A stretch of 15,520 nt of DNA, from the NCBI GenBank assembly GCA_019689695.1, contig JADGHA010000046.1:1-15520 (forward strand), in the 5' to 3' direction. Below, in pieces: positions 5,835 through 14,252 of the stretch. The stretch is from Micromonosporaceae bacterium (GTDB lineage: Bacteria; Actinomycetota; Actinomycetes; Mycobacteriales; Micromonosporaceae). Under the pieces are notes generated by a model. That model searched no databases. It was given only the letters and a program-made list of their open reading frames with translations, and had not been told where the DNA came from. Every line of letters begins with the position of its first letter. The stretch's first letter is position 1. A program made the translations under genes and the position numbers.

Positions 5835-6572
5835 TCAGCCGGCGGGCTTCTCCCACACCGAGACGTGCTGGCGGCTCTCGTCGGTGAACGGCGCACGCGT
5901 CCAGCCGTCCCACCGCGCCCGCAGCCGCAGCCCGGCGAGCTGGGCCATCAGGTCCAGTTCGGCCGGCCACACGTACCGGAACGGGATCGACCGGAATTCT
6001 CCGCGACCGTCCACCACCTTGACGTAGTTGGAGCTCATCTTTTGGGTGGCCACGTGGTAGACGTCGTACGCCCATTCGGTCTCGCCGACCTGGAACGGCA
6101 CGACGTTCTGCCCCGGCGGCAGGCGCCGAAGGTCGGGCACGCCGACCTCGATGACGAAGCAGCCGCCCGGCTCGAGGTGTGCGGCGGCGTTGCGGAAGCA
6201 GGCGACCTGCGCCTCCTGGGTGGTCAGGTTCATGATCGTGTTGAACACGAGGTACGTCAGGGAGAAGCTGCCCGGCACCTTCGTCGTCGCGAAGTCGCCG
6301 ATGGTCACGCCGATGGCGTCGCCGCCCGGCTTGGCCCGCAGCCGGGCCACCATCGCCCGCGACAGGTCGATGCCGTGCACCTCTACGCCGCGGCGCGCCA
6401 GCGGCAGGGCGATCCGCCCCGTGCCGATGCCGAACTCCAGGGCCCGTCCACCGCCGGCCAGCTCCGCCAGGACGTCTACTGTAGACTCCACGACCCGCGG
6501 GTCGAACATCTCGGCGGACGAGTCGTCGTACCCGGCGGCGACGCTCTCGCCGAAGTAGCCGTCTTCGTCCAC
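5835..6572 (-). CDS. Class I SAM-dependent methyltransferase
   Basis: A 245-residue Rossmann-fold methyltransferase using S-adenosylmethionine; the acceptor is unknown. Motif I is ALEFGIGTGRIALPLARRG at 44-62. The acidic residue after the second strand is Asp69 in VHGIDLS, and the adenine-site Asp is in IGDF at 92-94. Motif IV is LTYLVFNTIMNLTTQEAQ at 105-122, and LEPGGCFVIEVGVP at 133-146 is the usual post-IV strand. The C-terminal half (YDVYHVATQK..., FRYVWPAELDLMAQLAGLRL, ending HVSVWEKP) is typical of small-molecule methyltransferases of actinomycetes. The GTG start has no Shine-Dalgarno site but has TACCTT 6 nt upstream, suggesting a leaderless mRNA. It is convergent with the exporter, separated by 28 bp, and lies 68 bp downstream of the gltD stop on the same strand, so read-through from gltBD is possible. 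A link to the neighbouring cassette is not supported beyond position. Confidence 0.88.
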   Translation of the reverse strand: MDEDGYFGESVAAGYDDSSAEMFDPRVVESTVDVLAELAGGGRALEFGIGTGRIALPLARRGVEVHGIDLSRAMVARLRAKPGGDAIGVTIGDFATTKVPGSFSLTYLVFNTIMNLTTQEAQVACFRNAAAHLEPGGCFVIEVGVPDLRRLPPGQNVVPFQVGETEWAYDVYHVATQKMSSNYVKVVDGRGEFRSIPFRYVWPAELDLMAQLAGLRLRARWDGWTRAPFTDESRQHVSVWEKPAG

Positions 6573-6578
6573 GGCCGC

Positions 6579-6584
6579 AAGGTA
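6579..6584 (-). promoter_or_regulatory. Candidate -10 (TACCTT) of a leaderless methyltransferase transcript
   Basis: On the minus strand TACCTT is followed by GCGGCC and then the GTG start at 6572. There is no purine-rich ribosome site in between and no clear -35. Confidence 0.4.
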
Positions 6585-6622
6585 CCGCAGGGGGTTCGGC
6601 TACGCCCCCGGTTTTGCTGCGC

Positions 6623-6637
6623 CGCCGCCAGCCGGCG
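6623..6637 (-). terminator. Weak hairpin after gltD
   Basis: CGCCG and CGGCG arms of 5 bp with a 5-nt loop lie 3 bases past the gltD stop (6641-6643). No T-run follows. It may only be chance in GC-rich DNA. Confidence 0.22.
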
Positions 6638-6640
6638 ATG

Positions 6641-8116
6641 TCAGCGGACGGCCAGCGGCCGGGCGGACGGCGTGACCGGGGACGGGAGCTTCCCTGGGCC
6701 GCCGAGGTACGCGTGGATCGCCGCGGCGGCCGCCCGGCCCTCGGCGATCGCCCATACGATCAGCGAGGCGCCCCGGTGCATGTCGCCCGCGACGAACACG
6801 CCCTCGGTGCCGGTCCGCCACTGCGGGTCGCAGTCCACGGCGCCGCGCTGGTTGCGGGCCACGCCGAACTGCTCCAGCAGCGGCTGCTGCTCCGTACCGT
6901 CGAAGCCGATCGCCAGCAGGACCAGGTCGGCCCGCAGCTCGCGCTCGGTGCCCGGAATGACCGTCACCCGGCGCTCGCCGTCCCGCCTCTCCACCTCCAC
7001 CTCGGCGATGCGGACCGCCCGGACCGCACCGGACGGGTCTCCGACGAACTCCTGGACAGCGACCGCGAACACCCGCTCGCCGCCCTCCTCGTGCGCGGGG
7101 TAGGTGCGCAGGATCCACGGCCAGGTCGGCCACGGATCGCGCGACTCGTCGCGCTCGTCCGGCGGCTGCGGGTACAGGTCGAGCTGGACCACGCTCGCCG
7201 CGCCCTGCCGGTGCGCCACGCCGAGGCAGTCGGCCGCGGTGTCGCCGCCGCCGATGATGACCACGTGCTTGCCCGCGGCGTCGACCGGGGTGGACGACGC
7301 CCGCCCGGAGACGACGCGGTTGGCGGCGACCAGGTGCTCCATCGCGAGGTGCACGCCGGCGAGGTGGCGTCCGGGCGTCGACGGCATGTCCCGCCCGGCG
7401 AGCGCGCCGCAGGCGAGCAGGACGGCGTCGTTCTCCGCGCGCAGCTCGGCCGCCGTGACGTCCACCCCCACCGTGCACGAGGTCACGAACCGCACTCCCT
7501 CGGCGGCCAGCTGGGAGAGGCGCCGGTCGATGTGCCGCTTCTCGAGCTTGAAGTCGGGGATCCCGTACCGCAGCAGGCCGCCGACGGCGTCGTCGCGCTC
7601 GTACACGGTCACCTGGTGCCCGGCGCGGGCGAGCTGCTGCGCAGCGGCGAGCCCGGCGGGGCCGGAGCCGACCACCGCGACCCGCTTGCCGGACGGCTCC
7701 GGCGCCGGTTGCGGGGTGACATAGCCGAGGTCGAAGGCGCGGTTGATGATCTCCACCTCGACCTGCTTGATGGTGACCGGCGCGCTGGCGATGCCGAGCA
7801 CGCACGCGGCCTCGCAGGGCGCCGGGCACAGCCGGCCGGTCAGCTCGGGGAAGTTGTTGGTGGCGTGCAGCGCCTCGATCGCCGAGCGCCAGGCGCCGGT
7901 GCGCACCAGGTCGTTCCAGTCCGGGATGCGGTTGCCGAGCGGGCAGCCGTCGTGGCAGAACGGCACGCCGCAGTCCATGCACCGGGTGGCCTGCTCGCGG
8001 ATCAGCTCATCACTGGCGGGCGGGTAGACCTCGCGCCAGTCCCGGATCCGGACCGGGACCGGGCGGCGCGCGGGCAGCTGGCGGTCGTGCTTGAGAAAGC
8101 CAGTCGGGTCAGGCAC
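6641..8116 (-). CDS. gltD: Glutamate synthase (NADPH), small subunit
   Basis: The beta subunit of NADPH-GOGAT oxidises NADPH on FAD and passes electrons through Fe-S clusters to the large subunit, feeding reductive glutamate formation. The 491 residues match the usual length. The N-terminal Fe-S region has CMDCGVPFCHDGCPLGN (Cys46, 49, 54, 58) and LCPAPCEAAC (Cys97, 101, 105). The FAD site is VAVVGSGPAGLAAAQ near 147-160 with the partner acid in VTVYERDD. The NADPH site is VVIIGGGDTAADC at 285-297. GVFVAGDMHRGASLIVWAI near the C-terminus closes the FAD pocket. The GTG start at 8116 overlaps the gltB stop at 8109 by eight bases, and GGAGG lies 9 nt upstream inside gltB, so the two subunits are translated from one mRNA in gltB-gltD order, close to equal amounts. 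Nothing is missing or unusual. Confidence 0.97.
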   Translation of the reverse strand: MPDPTGFLKHDRQLPARRPVPVRIRDWREVYPPASDELIREQATRCMDCGVPFCHDGCPLGNRIPDWNDLVRTGAWRSAIEALHATNNFPELTGRLCPAPCEAACVLGIASAPVTIKQVEVEIINRAFDLGYVTPQPAPEPSGKRVAVVGSGPAGLAAAQQLARAGHQVTVYERDDAVGGLLRYGIPDFKLEKRHIDRRLSQLAAEGVRFVTSCTVGVDVTAAELRAENDAVLLACGALAGRDMPSTPGRHLAGVHLAMEHLVAANRVVSGRASSTPVDAAGKHVVIIGGGDTAADCLGVAHRQGAASVVQLDLYPQPPDERDESRDPWPTWPWILRTYPAHEEGGERVFAVAVQEFVGDPSGAVRAVRIAEVEVERRDGERRVTVIPGTERELRADLVLLAIGFDGTEQQPLLEQFGVARNQRGAVDCDPQWRTGTEGVFVAGDMHRGASLIVWAIAEGRAAAAAIHAYLGGPGKLPSPVTPSARPLAVR

Positions 8117-11100
8117 GGGCCACTACCTCCATGACCGCCAGGTCGGCGTCCTTACCGGCGGCCTCGGCCGCCCGCATCGCGTCCAGCACCCGCTTGTAGT
8201 CGCGCGGAATCACCGCGGTGAACTCGTCCACCGCGCTCGTCCAGCGGGCCAGCAGGTCGGCGGCGACCGCCGAGCCGGTTTCGGCCAGGTGGCGCTCCAC
8301 CAGACCGTGCAGGGTCAGCCGGTCCTCTGTGGAGATCGGCTCCAGGTCGACCAGCTCGCGGTTGACCAGCCTGGGATCCAGCCGCCAGACGAACGCCTTG
8401 CCGCCGGACATGCCGGCGGCGAAGTTGCGCCCGGTCGGGCCGAGCACCACCGCCACACCGCCGGTCATGTACTCGCAGCCGTGGTCCCCGACGCCCTCCA
8501 CCACCGCGGTGGCGCCGGAGTTGCGCACCGCGAACCGCTCCCCGACCTGGCCCCGGCAGAACAGCTCGCCACCGGTCGCGCCGTAGAGGATGGTGTTGCC
8601 GGCGATGATCTGTTCCTCGGCGGCGAACGGCGCGGTGTCGGGCGGCCGGATCACCAGCCGGCCGCCGGACAGCCCCTTGCCCACATAGTCGTTGGCGTCG
8701 CCGATCAGGCGCAGCGTCACTCCACTGGGGACGAAGGCGCCGAAGGACTGGCCGGCCGTGCCGTGCAGCGTCACCTCGATGGTGTCGTCCGGCAGGCCCT
8801 TGCCGCCGAACCGGCGGGTCACCTCGCCGCCGAGCATGGCGCCCACGCTGCGGTGTTCGTTGCGCACGTCGACCGCGATCCGCACCGGCGTGCCCTCGGT
8901 CAGCGCCGGCGCGGCCAGCTCGATCAGCTGGTTGTCCAGCGCGCGGTGCAGCCCGTGGTCCTGGCCGCGGATGCGGCGGCGGGCGGCACCGTCGGGCAGC
9001 GCCGGCACGTGCAGCACCGGCGACAGGTCCAGCCCGCGGGCCTTCCAGTGGTCCACGGCCGGTCGGACGTCGAGCAGCTCGGCGTGGCCGATCGCCTCGT
9101 CCAGGGACCGGAAGCCCAGCTCGGCCAGGTACTCGCGGACCTCTTCGGCGAGGAAGAGGAAGAAGTTCTCCACGAACTCCGGCTTGCCGGTGAACCGCTG
9201 GCGCAGCACCGGGTTCTGGGTGGCGATGCCGACCGGGCAGGTGTCCAGGTGGCAGACCCGCATCATGACGCAGCCCTCGACGATCAGGGCGGTGGTGGAG
9301 AAGCCGTACTCCTCGGCGCCGAGCAGCGCCGCGACCACCACGTCCCGGCCGGTCTTGAGCTGGCCGTCCACCTGGACGGTGACCCGGTCGCGCAGCTTGT
9401 TGAGCAGCAGCGTCTGCTGGGTCTCGGCCAGGCCCAGCTCCCACGGCGTGCCGGCGTGCTTGAGCGAGTTCAGGGGGGACGCGCCGGTGCCGCCGTCGTG
9501 GCCGGAGATGAGGATGACATCCGCCTTGAGCTTCGCCACGCCGGCCGCCACGGTGCCGACACCGATCTCGGATACCAGCTTCACGTGCACCCGGGCGGAG
9601 GGGTTGACGCACTTGAGGTCGTGCACCAGCTGGGCGAGGTCCTCGATGGAGTAGATGTCGTGATGCGGCGGCGGGGAGATCAGCCCGACCCCGGGGGTGG
9701 CGTGCCTGGTGCGGGCGATCCACGGCCACACCTTGTTGCCGGGCAGCTGCCCGCCCTCGCCGGGCTTCGCGCCCTGGGCCATCTTGATCTGCAGGTCGTC
9801 GGCGTTGACCAGGTACTCGCTGGTCACCCCGAACCGACCGCTGGCGATCTGCTTGACCGCGGAGCGGCGCTCGGGGTCGTAGAGCCGGTCGGTGTCCTCG
9901 CCGCCCTCGCCGGTGTTGGAGCGGCCGCCCAGCCGGTTCATCGCGATGGCGAGCGTCTCGTGCGCCTCGGCCGAGATCGAGCCGTACGACATGGCTCCGG
10001 TCGCGAACCGCTTCACGATCTCGGTGGCGGGCTCCACCTCGGACAGCGGCACCGGCGGCCGGACACCGGTGCGGAACGTGAACAGGCCCCGCAGCGATCC
10101 GGTCCTCGCCGCAAGCTCGTCCACTTTGGAGGTGTAGGCGCGGAACACCTCGTACTGCCGCGACCGGGTGGCGTGCTGGAGCAGGAACACCGTCTCCGGG
10201 TTGAACAGGTGCACCTCACCCTCGCGCCGCCACTGGAACTCGCCGCCGACCTCCAGCCGGCGGTGTGCCCGTTCCGCGCCGTTCTGCGGGTAGGCCAGCG
10301 CGTGCCGGGCAGCGACCTCGGCGTGGATCTCCTCCAGGCCGATCCCGCCGATCCGGCTGGAGGTGCCGGTGAAGTACCGCTCGACCAGCCGCCGGTCCAG
10401 GCCGACCGCCTCGAAGACCTGGGCCCCGCAGTACGACGAGACGGTGGAGATGCCCATCTTGGACATGATCTTCAGAACGCCCTTGCCGAGCGCCTTGACG
10501 TAGTTGCGCACCGCCGTGGCCGGGTCCAGGCCGGGCAGCGCACCGGTGGCGATCATGTCCTCGACCGTCTCGAAGGCCAGGTACGGGTTGACCGCGGCCG
10601 CGCCGTAGCCGATCAGCACCGCGACGTGGTGCACCTGCCGGCAGTCGCCGGCCTCAACGACCAGTGCCACCCGGGTGCGGGTCTGCTCGCGTACCAGATG
10701 CTGGTGGACCGCGGCGGTGAGCAGCAGTGACGGGATCGGCGCCAGGTCCGCGGTGGAGTCGCGGTCGGACAGCACCAGGATCCGCACGCCGTCCTCGATC
10801 GCCTCGGACACGTGCCGGCAGATCTCGGTGATCCGGGCCTTCAGGCCCTTGCCGCCGTCCCGCAGCCGGTACAGCCCGGAGACCCGGACCGCCTTGAAAC
10901 CGGGCAGGTCGCCGTCCTCGTCGATGGACAGCAGCTTGGCCAGCTCGTCGTTGTCGATCACCGGGTAGGGCAGCACCACCTGCCGGCAACTGGCCGGCCC
11001 CGGCTCCAGCAGGTTGCCCTCCGGGCCGATGGTGCCGGACAGGCTGGTCACCAGCTCCTCCCGGATGGCGTCCAGCGGCGGGTTGGTCACCTGGGCGAAC

Positions 11101-12665
11101 AGCTGGTGGAAGTAGTCGAAGAGCAGCCGCGGCCGGGTGGACAGCGGCGAGATCGGGGTGTCGGTGCCCATCGAGCCGATCGGCTCGGCCCCGGTGCGGG
11201 CCATCGGTCCAATGAGGATCTTCAGCTCCTCCTCGGTGTAGCCGAAGATCTGCTGCCGGCGCTGGACCGAGTCGTGCGTGTAGACGATGTGCTCCCGCGC
11301 CGGCAACGATTCCAGCGGGATCAGCCCGGCGTGCAGCCAGTCGTCGTAGGGCGCGGCCGCGGCCAGCTCGGCCTTGATCTCGTCGTCCGAGACGATCCGG
11401 CCGGCCGCGGTGTCCACCAGGAACATCCGGCCCGGCTGCAGCCGCCCCTTGGCCACCACGGTGGCCGGGTCGAGGTCCAGCACGCCGGCCTCACTGGCCA
11501 GCACGACCAGCCCGTCGCTGGTGCGCCACCAGCGGCCGGGGCGCAGGCCGTTGCGGTCCAGCACCGCGCCGACCAGGGTGCCGTCGGTGAACGCGACCGC
11601 CGCCGGGCCGTCCCACGGCTCCATCAGGCTGGCGTGGAAGCGGTAGAAGGCCCGCTTCGCCGGGTCCATGTCCGGGTCGTTCTCCCACGCCTCCGGAATC
11701 ATCATGAGCATCGCGTGCGGCAGGCTGCGCCCGGCCAGGTGCAGCAGCTCCAGCACCTCGTCGACGTTGGCCGCGTCGGAGGCGTCCGGCGTGCAGATCG
11801 GGAACAGCCGCTTGATGTTGCCTGGGATCAGCTTGCTGGCCAGCAGCGCCTCCCGGGCGTTCATCCAGTTCTTGTTGCCGCGGATGGTGTTGATCTCACC
11901 GTTGTGCGCGATGTAGCGGTACGGGTGGGCCAGCGGCCAGGACGGGAAGGTGTTGGTGGAGAACCGCGAGTGGACCAGGGCGATGGCGGTGCGCACCCGC
12001 TCGTCGCGCAGGTCGGGGAAGAACGTGGGGACCTGTGCCGGGGTCAGCATTCCCTTGTAGACCATGGTCCGGCCGGACAGCGACGGGAAGTACGCGGGCA
12101 CGCCACGCTCGCGGCTCTCCCGCTCGGCCTGCTTGCGGACGCAGAACGCGACGCGCTCCAGGTCCATCCCGGTCAGCGGGGTGCCCGGCTGGTCCAGCCG
12201 GTGCGCCGACAGGAAGACCTGGCGGATGCGCGGCATGGCGGCGAGAGCGGTCTCGCCCAGGCCGGCGGGGTTGACGGGAACCTCGCGCCAGCCGAGGATC
12301 TCGGCGCCTTCCACCAGGGCGTACTTCTCCAGGACGCGGATCGCGCGGGCCTCGTCGTCCGGGTCGGTGGGCAGGAAGACCAGGCCGGTGACGTACTGGC
12401 CGACCGGCGGGAGCGGGAAGTCGACGATGGCGCGGTAGAACGCGTCCGGCACCTGCAGCAGGATGCCCGCCCCGTCGCCGGTGTTCGGCTCCGCCCCGCG
12501 GGCGCCGCGGTGGTCCAGCCGGCACAGCGCGGACAGGCCCTTGCTGACCACGTCGTGGGACCGGCGGCCATGCAGGTCGGCCACGAAGGCGACCCCGCAG
12601 GAGTCGTGCTCGTATGCGGGGTCGTAGAGCGAGCCGGTCTGTGGCTGCGGGTACGGGAACGCCAC
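8109..12665 (-). CDS. gltB: Glutamate synthase (NADPH), large subunit
   Basis: The alpha subunit of GOGAT makes two glutamates from glutamine and 2-oxoglutarate; with glutamine synthetase it forms the ammonia-assimilation cycle. It has 1518 residues, full length. The class II amidotransferase domain starts at Cys23 (HDSCGVAF), meaning a 22-residue propeptide would be removed. Other glutaminase motifs are DHRGARGAEPNTGDGAG (51-67), HSRFSTNTFPSW (232-243) and AHNGEINT (253-260). The central domain runs to about 800. The FMN synthase domain spans roughly 865-1230 with GGEDTDRLYDPERRSAVKQ, AQGAKPGEGGQLPG and SGHDGGTGASPL. The 3Fe-4S cysteines are Cys1132, Cys1138 and Cys1143 in GCVMMRVCHLDTC. The GXGXG helix domain follows from about 1245, with GGxx repeats near 1330-1425. 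The GTG start at 12665 has AGGAGG 4 nt upstream. The 355-bp upstream region holds its promoter and repeats. Confidence 0.98.
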   Translation of the reverse strand: MAFPYPQPQTGSLYDPAYEHDSCGVAFVADLHGRRSHDVVSKGLSALCRLDHRGARGAEPNTGDGAGILLQVPDAFYRAIVDFPLPPVGQYVTGLVFLPTDPDDEARAIRVLEKYALVEGAEILGWREVPVNPAGLGETALAAMPRIRQVFLSAHRLDQPGTPLTGMDLERVAFCVRKQAERESRERGVPAYFPSLSGRTMVYKGMLTPAQVPTFFPDLRDERVRTAIALVHSRFSTNTFPSWPLAHPYRYIAHNGEINTIRGNKNWMNAREALLASKLIPGNIKRLFPICTPDASDAANVDEVLELLHLAGRSLPHAMLMMIPEAWENDPDMDPAKRAFYRFHASLMEPWDGPAAVAFTDGTLVGAVLDRNGLRPGRWWRTSDGLVVLASEAGVLDLDPATVVAKGRLQPGRMFLVDTAAGRIVSDDEIKAELAAAAPYDDWLHAGLIPLESLPAREHIVYTHDSVQRRQQIFGYTEEELKILIGPMARTGAEPIGSMGTDTPISPLSTRPRLLFDYFHQLFAQVTNPPLDAIREELVTSLSGTIGPEGNLLEPGPASCRQVVLPYPVIDNDELAKLLSIDEDGDLPGFKAVRVSGLYRLRDGGKGLKARITEICRHVSEAIEDGVRILVLSDRDSTADLAPIPSLLLTAAVHQHLVREQTRTRVALVVEAGDCRQVHHVAVLIGYGAAAVNPYLAFETVEDMIATGALPGLDPATAVRNYVKALGKGVLKIMSKMGISTVSSYCGAQVFEAVGLDRRLVERYFTGTSSRIGGIGLEEIHAEVAARHALAYPQNGAERAHRRLEVGGEFQWRREGEVHLFNPETVFLLQHATRSRQYEVFRAYTSKVDELAARTGSLRGLFTFRTGVRPPVPLSEVEPATEIVKRFATGAMSYGSISAEAHETLAIAMNRLGGRSNTGEGGEDTDRLYDPERRSAVKQIASGRFGVTSEYLVNADDLQIKMAQGAKPGEGGQLPGNKVWPWIARTRHATPGVGLISPPPHHDIYSIEDLAQLVHDLKCVNPSARVHVKLVSEIGVGTVAAGVAKLKADVILISGHDGGTGASPLNSLKHAGTPWELGLAETQQTLLLNKLRDRVTVQVDGQLKTGRDVVVAALLGAEEYGFSTTALIVEGCVMMRVCHLDTCPVGIATQNPVLRQRFTGKPEFVENFFLFLAEEVREYLAELGFRSLDEAIGHAELLDVRPAVDHWKARGLDLSPVLHVPALPDGAARRRIRGQDHGLHRALDNQLIELAAPALTEGTPVRIAVDVRNEHRSVGAMLGGEVTRRFGGKGLPDDTIEVTLHGTAGQSFGAFVPSGVTLRLIGDANDYVGKGLSGGRLVIRPPDTAPFAAEEQIIAGNTILYGATGGELFCRGQVGERFAVRNSGATAVVEGVGDHGCEYMTGGVAVVLGPTGRNFAAGMSGGKAFVWRLDPRLVNRELVDLEPISTEDRLTLHGLVERHLAETGSAVAADLLARWTSAVDEFTAVIPRDYKRVLDAMRAAEAAGKDADLAVMEVVARA

Positions 12666-12669
12666 TGGG

Positions 12670-12675
12670 CCTCCT
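12670..12675 (-). promoter_or_regulatory. Ribosome binding site AGGAGG of gltB
   Basis: A full AGGAGG on the minus strand, 4 nt before the GTG start. Unlike most minus-strand first genes here, gltB therefore has a leader with a strong ribosome site. Confidence 0.7.
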
Positions 12676-12731
12676 GTCGTCGCTCGGGCAGCTACCTGGT
12701 CGGGACGACATCGGCCCTGAAGGGTCTTACG

Positions 12732-12737
12732 AGTTTA
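12732..12737 (-). promoter_or_regulatory. Candidate gltB -10 (TAAACT)
   Basis: TAAACT on the minus strand would start transcription near 12725 and give a leader of about 60 nt ahead of GTG 12665. A second hexamer, TACCGT, abuts it at 12737-12742. No consensus -35 is visible. The inverted repeat at 12743-12756 would lie between the -35 and -10 and could be an operator. Confidence 0.35.
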
Positions 12738-12742
12738 CGGTA

Positions 12743-12756
12743 CGGTCACCTGACCG
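12743..12756. promoter_or_regulatory. Candidate operator: 14-bp inverted repeat upstream of gltB
   Basis: CGGTCA-CC-TGACCG, two perfect 6-bp arms with a 2-bp centre, about 78 bp upstream of the gltB start and touching the -10 candidates. A near copy of this sequence (GGTCACCTGACCGCC at 12744-12758 against GTTCACCTGATCGCC at 12918-12932, 13 of 15 identical) lies 174 bp further upstream. This fits a repressor or activator site pair; the protein is unknown. Confidence 0.35.
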
Positions 12757-12984
12757 CCGCCAGCCTCGCCACTGGCGGGAGTGCCACATCTCAGATTGCC
12801 ACGTGCCGCTCCCGGGACGCCAGCACCACGACCCAATGATCGGCCGGCGATGACACCGGCCTGGATGACCACCGGGCTGATCGGGGTGGTAGCCGGTCCC
12901 CATCGACCTTCCCCGATGTTCACCTGATCGCCTTCACCAACGACCGAAGGGTGTCCCGGCAGAAGGCCGCCTGATCGAAACGTC

Positions 12985-13014
12985 GGGACGGCAGGCCAGC
13001 CGATCCTGCGTCCC
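12985..13014 (-). terminator. Terminator-like hairpin after the flavin monooxygenase gene
   Basis: On the minus strand GGGACGCAGG pairs with CCTG-C-CGTCCC: a 10-bp stem with one bulged C and a 9-nt loop, starting 6 bases after the stop codon (13021-13023). A short TTT follows in GACGTTTCG. Position and stability fit an actinomycete terminator that also shields the gltB promoter region from read-through. Confidence 0.55.
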
Positions 13015-13020
13015 TCACGG

Positions 13021-14214
13021 TCAGGCGGGCGGATGCCAGCGGGCAGCGGCGATCGCGGCCCGGTCCAGCAGCCGCGGCGACAGCGCCCCCAGCGTCGCGT
13101 CCCTGGCCCGCAGCGCGAGCCGTCCGCGGGCCTGCAGCACCGCGCCCAGGCGCCGGTTCTGCCGGGCGACCCGCACCGCGCGCGGCCGGCGCAGCCGGCC
13201 GTACGCGGTGACGGCCGCCCGCAGCTGGTCACCCGGCACCGCGTCGTGGACCGTCGAGCGCAGCGTCGCCGCGTCCTCGAACGCCAGGCAGGCGCCCTGG
13301 CCCAGGTGGTGCGGCATGGCGTGGGCGGCGTCACCGAGCAGCACCACGCCGCCGCAGCCGACCGGGAAGCCGAACTCGCGCGGCATCGGCCGCAGCTCTC
13401 GTACCGGGTGCTGGACCAGGTCGTCCGGCTCGGTGGCGGCCAGCAGGTCGCCGATCGGCGCGTGCCAGTCGGCGTACCACCGGCGCAGCAGGGCGAGCTG
13501 GGTGGCGGGCGGCTCCGGCCGTGCGGCGCCGGCGGCGGTGGCCACCCAGTAGATGCCGCCGCGGCTGGACGCGCCGGACGAGCCGCGCTCGCCCAGCGAC
13601 GCCGCCACGAACCGGTAGCCCGCACCCAGCGTCTCGCCGCCGAGCAGAATGTCGTCGGGCAGTCGGGGGGCGCGGTACCAGGGGATGACCGCGCGCCAGG
13701 CGGCGCATCCGGCGGACACCGCCACCGACTCCGGCTCCAAGCGCCGGCGGATCAGGCTGTCCACGCCGTCGGCGGCGACCACCAGGTCGGCCTCCCACAC
13801 CGACCGCCCGTCGTCGACCGCCGGCCGGTCGCCGGCCACCCGTAGGCCCCGGACCTGCACGCCGGTCCGAATGTCGACCCGGTCGCCCAGCCCGGCGACC
13901 AGCGTGTCGTGCAGATCCTCCCGGTGCACCACCACCGGCGCGGCCGCCGGGTCGTGGCTGGGCTGGACCAGCCACTGGCCGTCCGGGCGGCGCACACCGC
14001 CCAGGCTGGCCGGGGTGGCGATCGCGGCCAGGCCACCGCCGAGCCCGAGCGCGCGCAACGCGCGCACCCCGTTCGGCCAGATCAGCAGCGCCGCCCGGCC
14101 GGCGCGTAGCCGGTCGGCCCGTTCCAGCAGGGTGACCTGCCAGCCGGAGCGGGCCAACGCGCCGGCGGCGGCGAGGCCACCCACACCGGCACCGACCACC
14201 ACCGCCGAGCGCAT
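13021..14214 (-). CDS. FAD-dependent monooxygenase, group A (PHBH-like)
   Basis: A 397-residue flavoprotein that would use NAD(P)H and O2 to hydroxylate an unknown, perhaps aromatic, substrate. The FAD-binding GAGVGG is at 8-13 in AVVVGAGVGGLAAAGALA, with Glu31 for the ribose. Arg99 in VVVHREDLHDTL is the usual flavin-contact Arg. The DG motif VVAADGVDSLIRR is at 145-157, and the GD motif VLLGDAAHAMPHHLGQGACLAFEDA is at 291-315. All three hallmarks are intact. The ATG at 14214 puts the dinucleotide site at the very N-terminus, as in the family; GTG 14250 would add twelve residues and is possible because GGAGGG lies between them. It lies 67 bp after lgt on the same strand, but a strong hairpin separates them. 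No pathway neighbour is visible, so the substrate cannot be guessed. Confidence 0.87.
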   Translation of the reverse strand: MRSAVVVGAGVGGLAAAGALARSGWQVTLLERADRLRAGRAALLIWPNGVRALRALGLGGGLAAIATPASLGGVRRPDGQWLVQPSHDPAAAPVVVHREDLHDTLVAGLGDRVDIRTGVQVRGLRVAGDRPAVDDGRSVWEADLVVAADGVDSLIRRRLEPESVAVSAGCAAWRAVIPWYRAPRLPDDILLGGETLGAGYRFVAASLGERGSSGASSRGGIYWVATAAGAARPEPPATQLALLRRWYADWHAPIGDLLAATEPDDLVQHPVRELRPMPREFGFPVGCGGVVLLGDAAHAMPHHLGQGACLAFEDAATLRSTVHDAVPGDQLRAAVTAYGRLRRPRAVRVARQNRRLGAVLQARGRLALRARDATLGALSPRLLDRAAIAAARWHPPA

Positions 14215-14252
14215 GCGCTCCGCTCCCTCCCCGGTCTCGATGTCTGTCACCA

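Larger units (their letters stand above)
12666..13020. other. 355-bp gene-free region between gltB and the monooxygenase gene
   Basis: No open frame here looks like a protein on either strand, and I see no tRNA. It carries the gltB ribosome site and promoter candidates (12670-12742), the CGGTCA inverted repeat (12743-12756), a spaced palindrome ATCT-C-AGAT (12788-12796), a GGCCGG-N8-CCGGCC hairpin (12842-12861), an ATCGGGG/CCCCGAT pair 24 bp apart (12880-12917), three CTGATCG words near 12876, 12924 and 12971, and the monooxygenase terminator (12985-13014). Confidence 0.7.

Noticed and set aside
4100..5896. 598-codon minus-strand frame opposite the cassette
   Set aside because: Antisense to the DUF6282 and LysE genes, which carry clear motifs; composition is that of a GC-driven shadow.
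8091..12839. Very long open frames on the plus strand opposite gltB (879 and 675 codons)
   Set aside because: They lie antisense to a full-length, motif-complete gltB. Their translations are rich in Arg, Gln, Val, His and Gly with no family likeness, as expected from high-GC third positions.
12666..13020. tRNA, glutamine riboswitch or GlnR box upstream of gltB
   Set aside because: No T-arm/anticodon pattern, no recognisable riboswitch core, and no GTnAC-n6-GAAAC arrangement could be found by eye. The single GAAAC near 12977 lacks its partner.
12735..13625. Minus-strand frame running from the monooxygenase into the gltB upstream region
   Set aside because: It is a different frame from the monooxygenase and low in complexity; the intergenic part shows no protein pattern.
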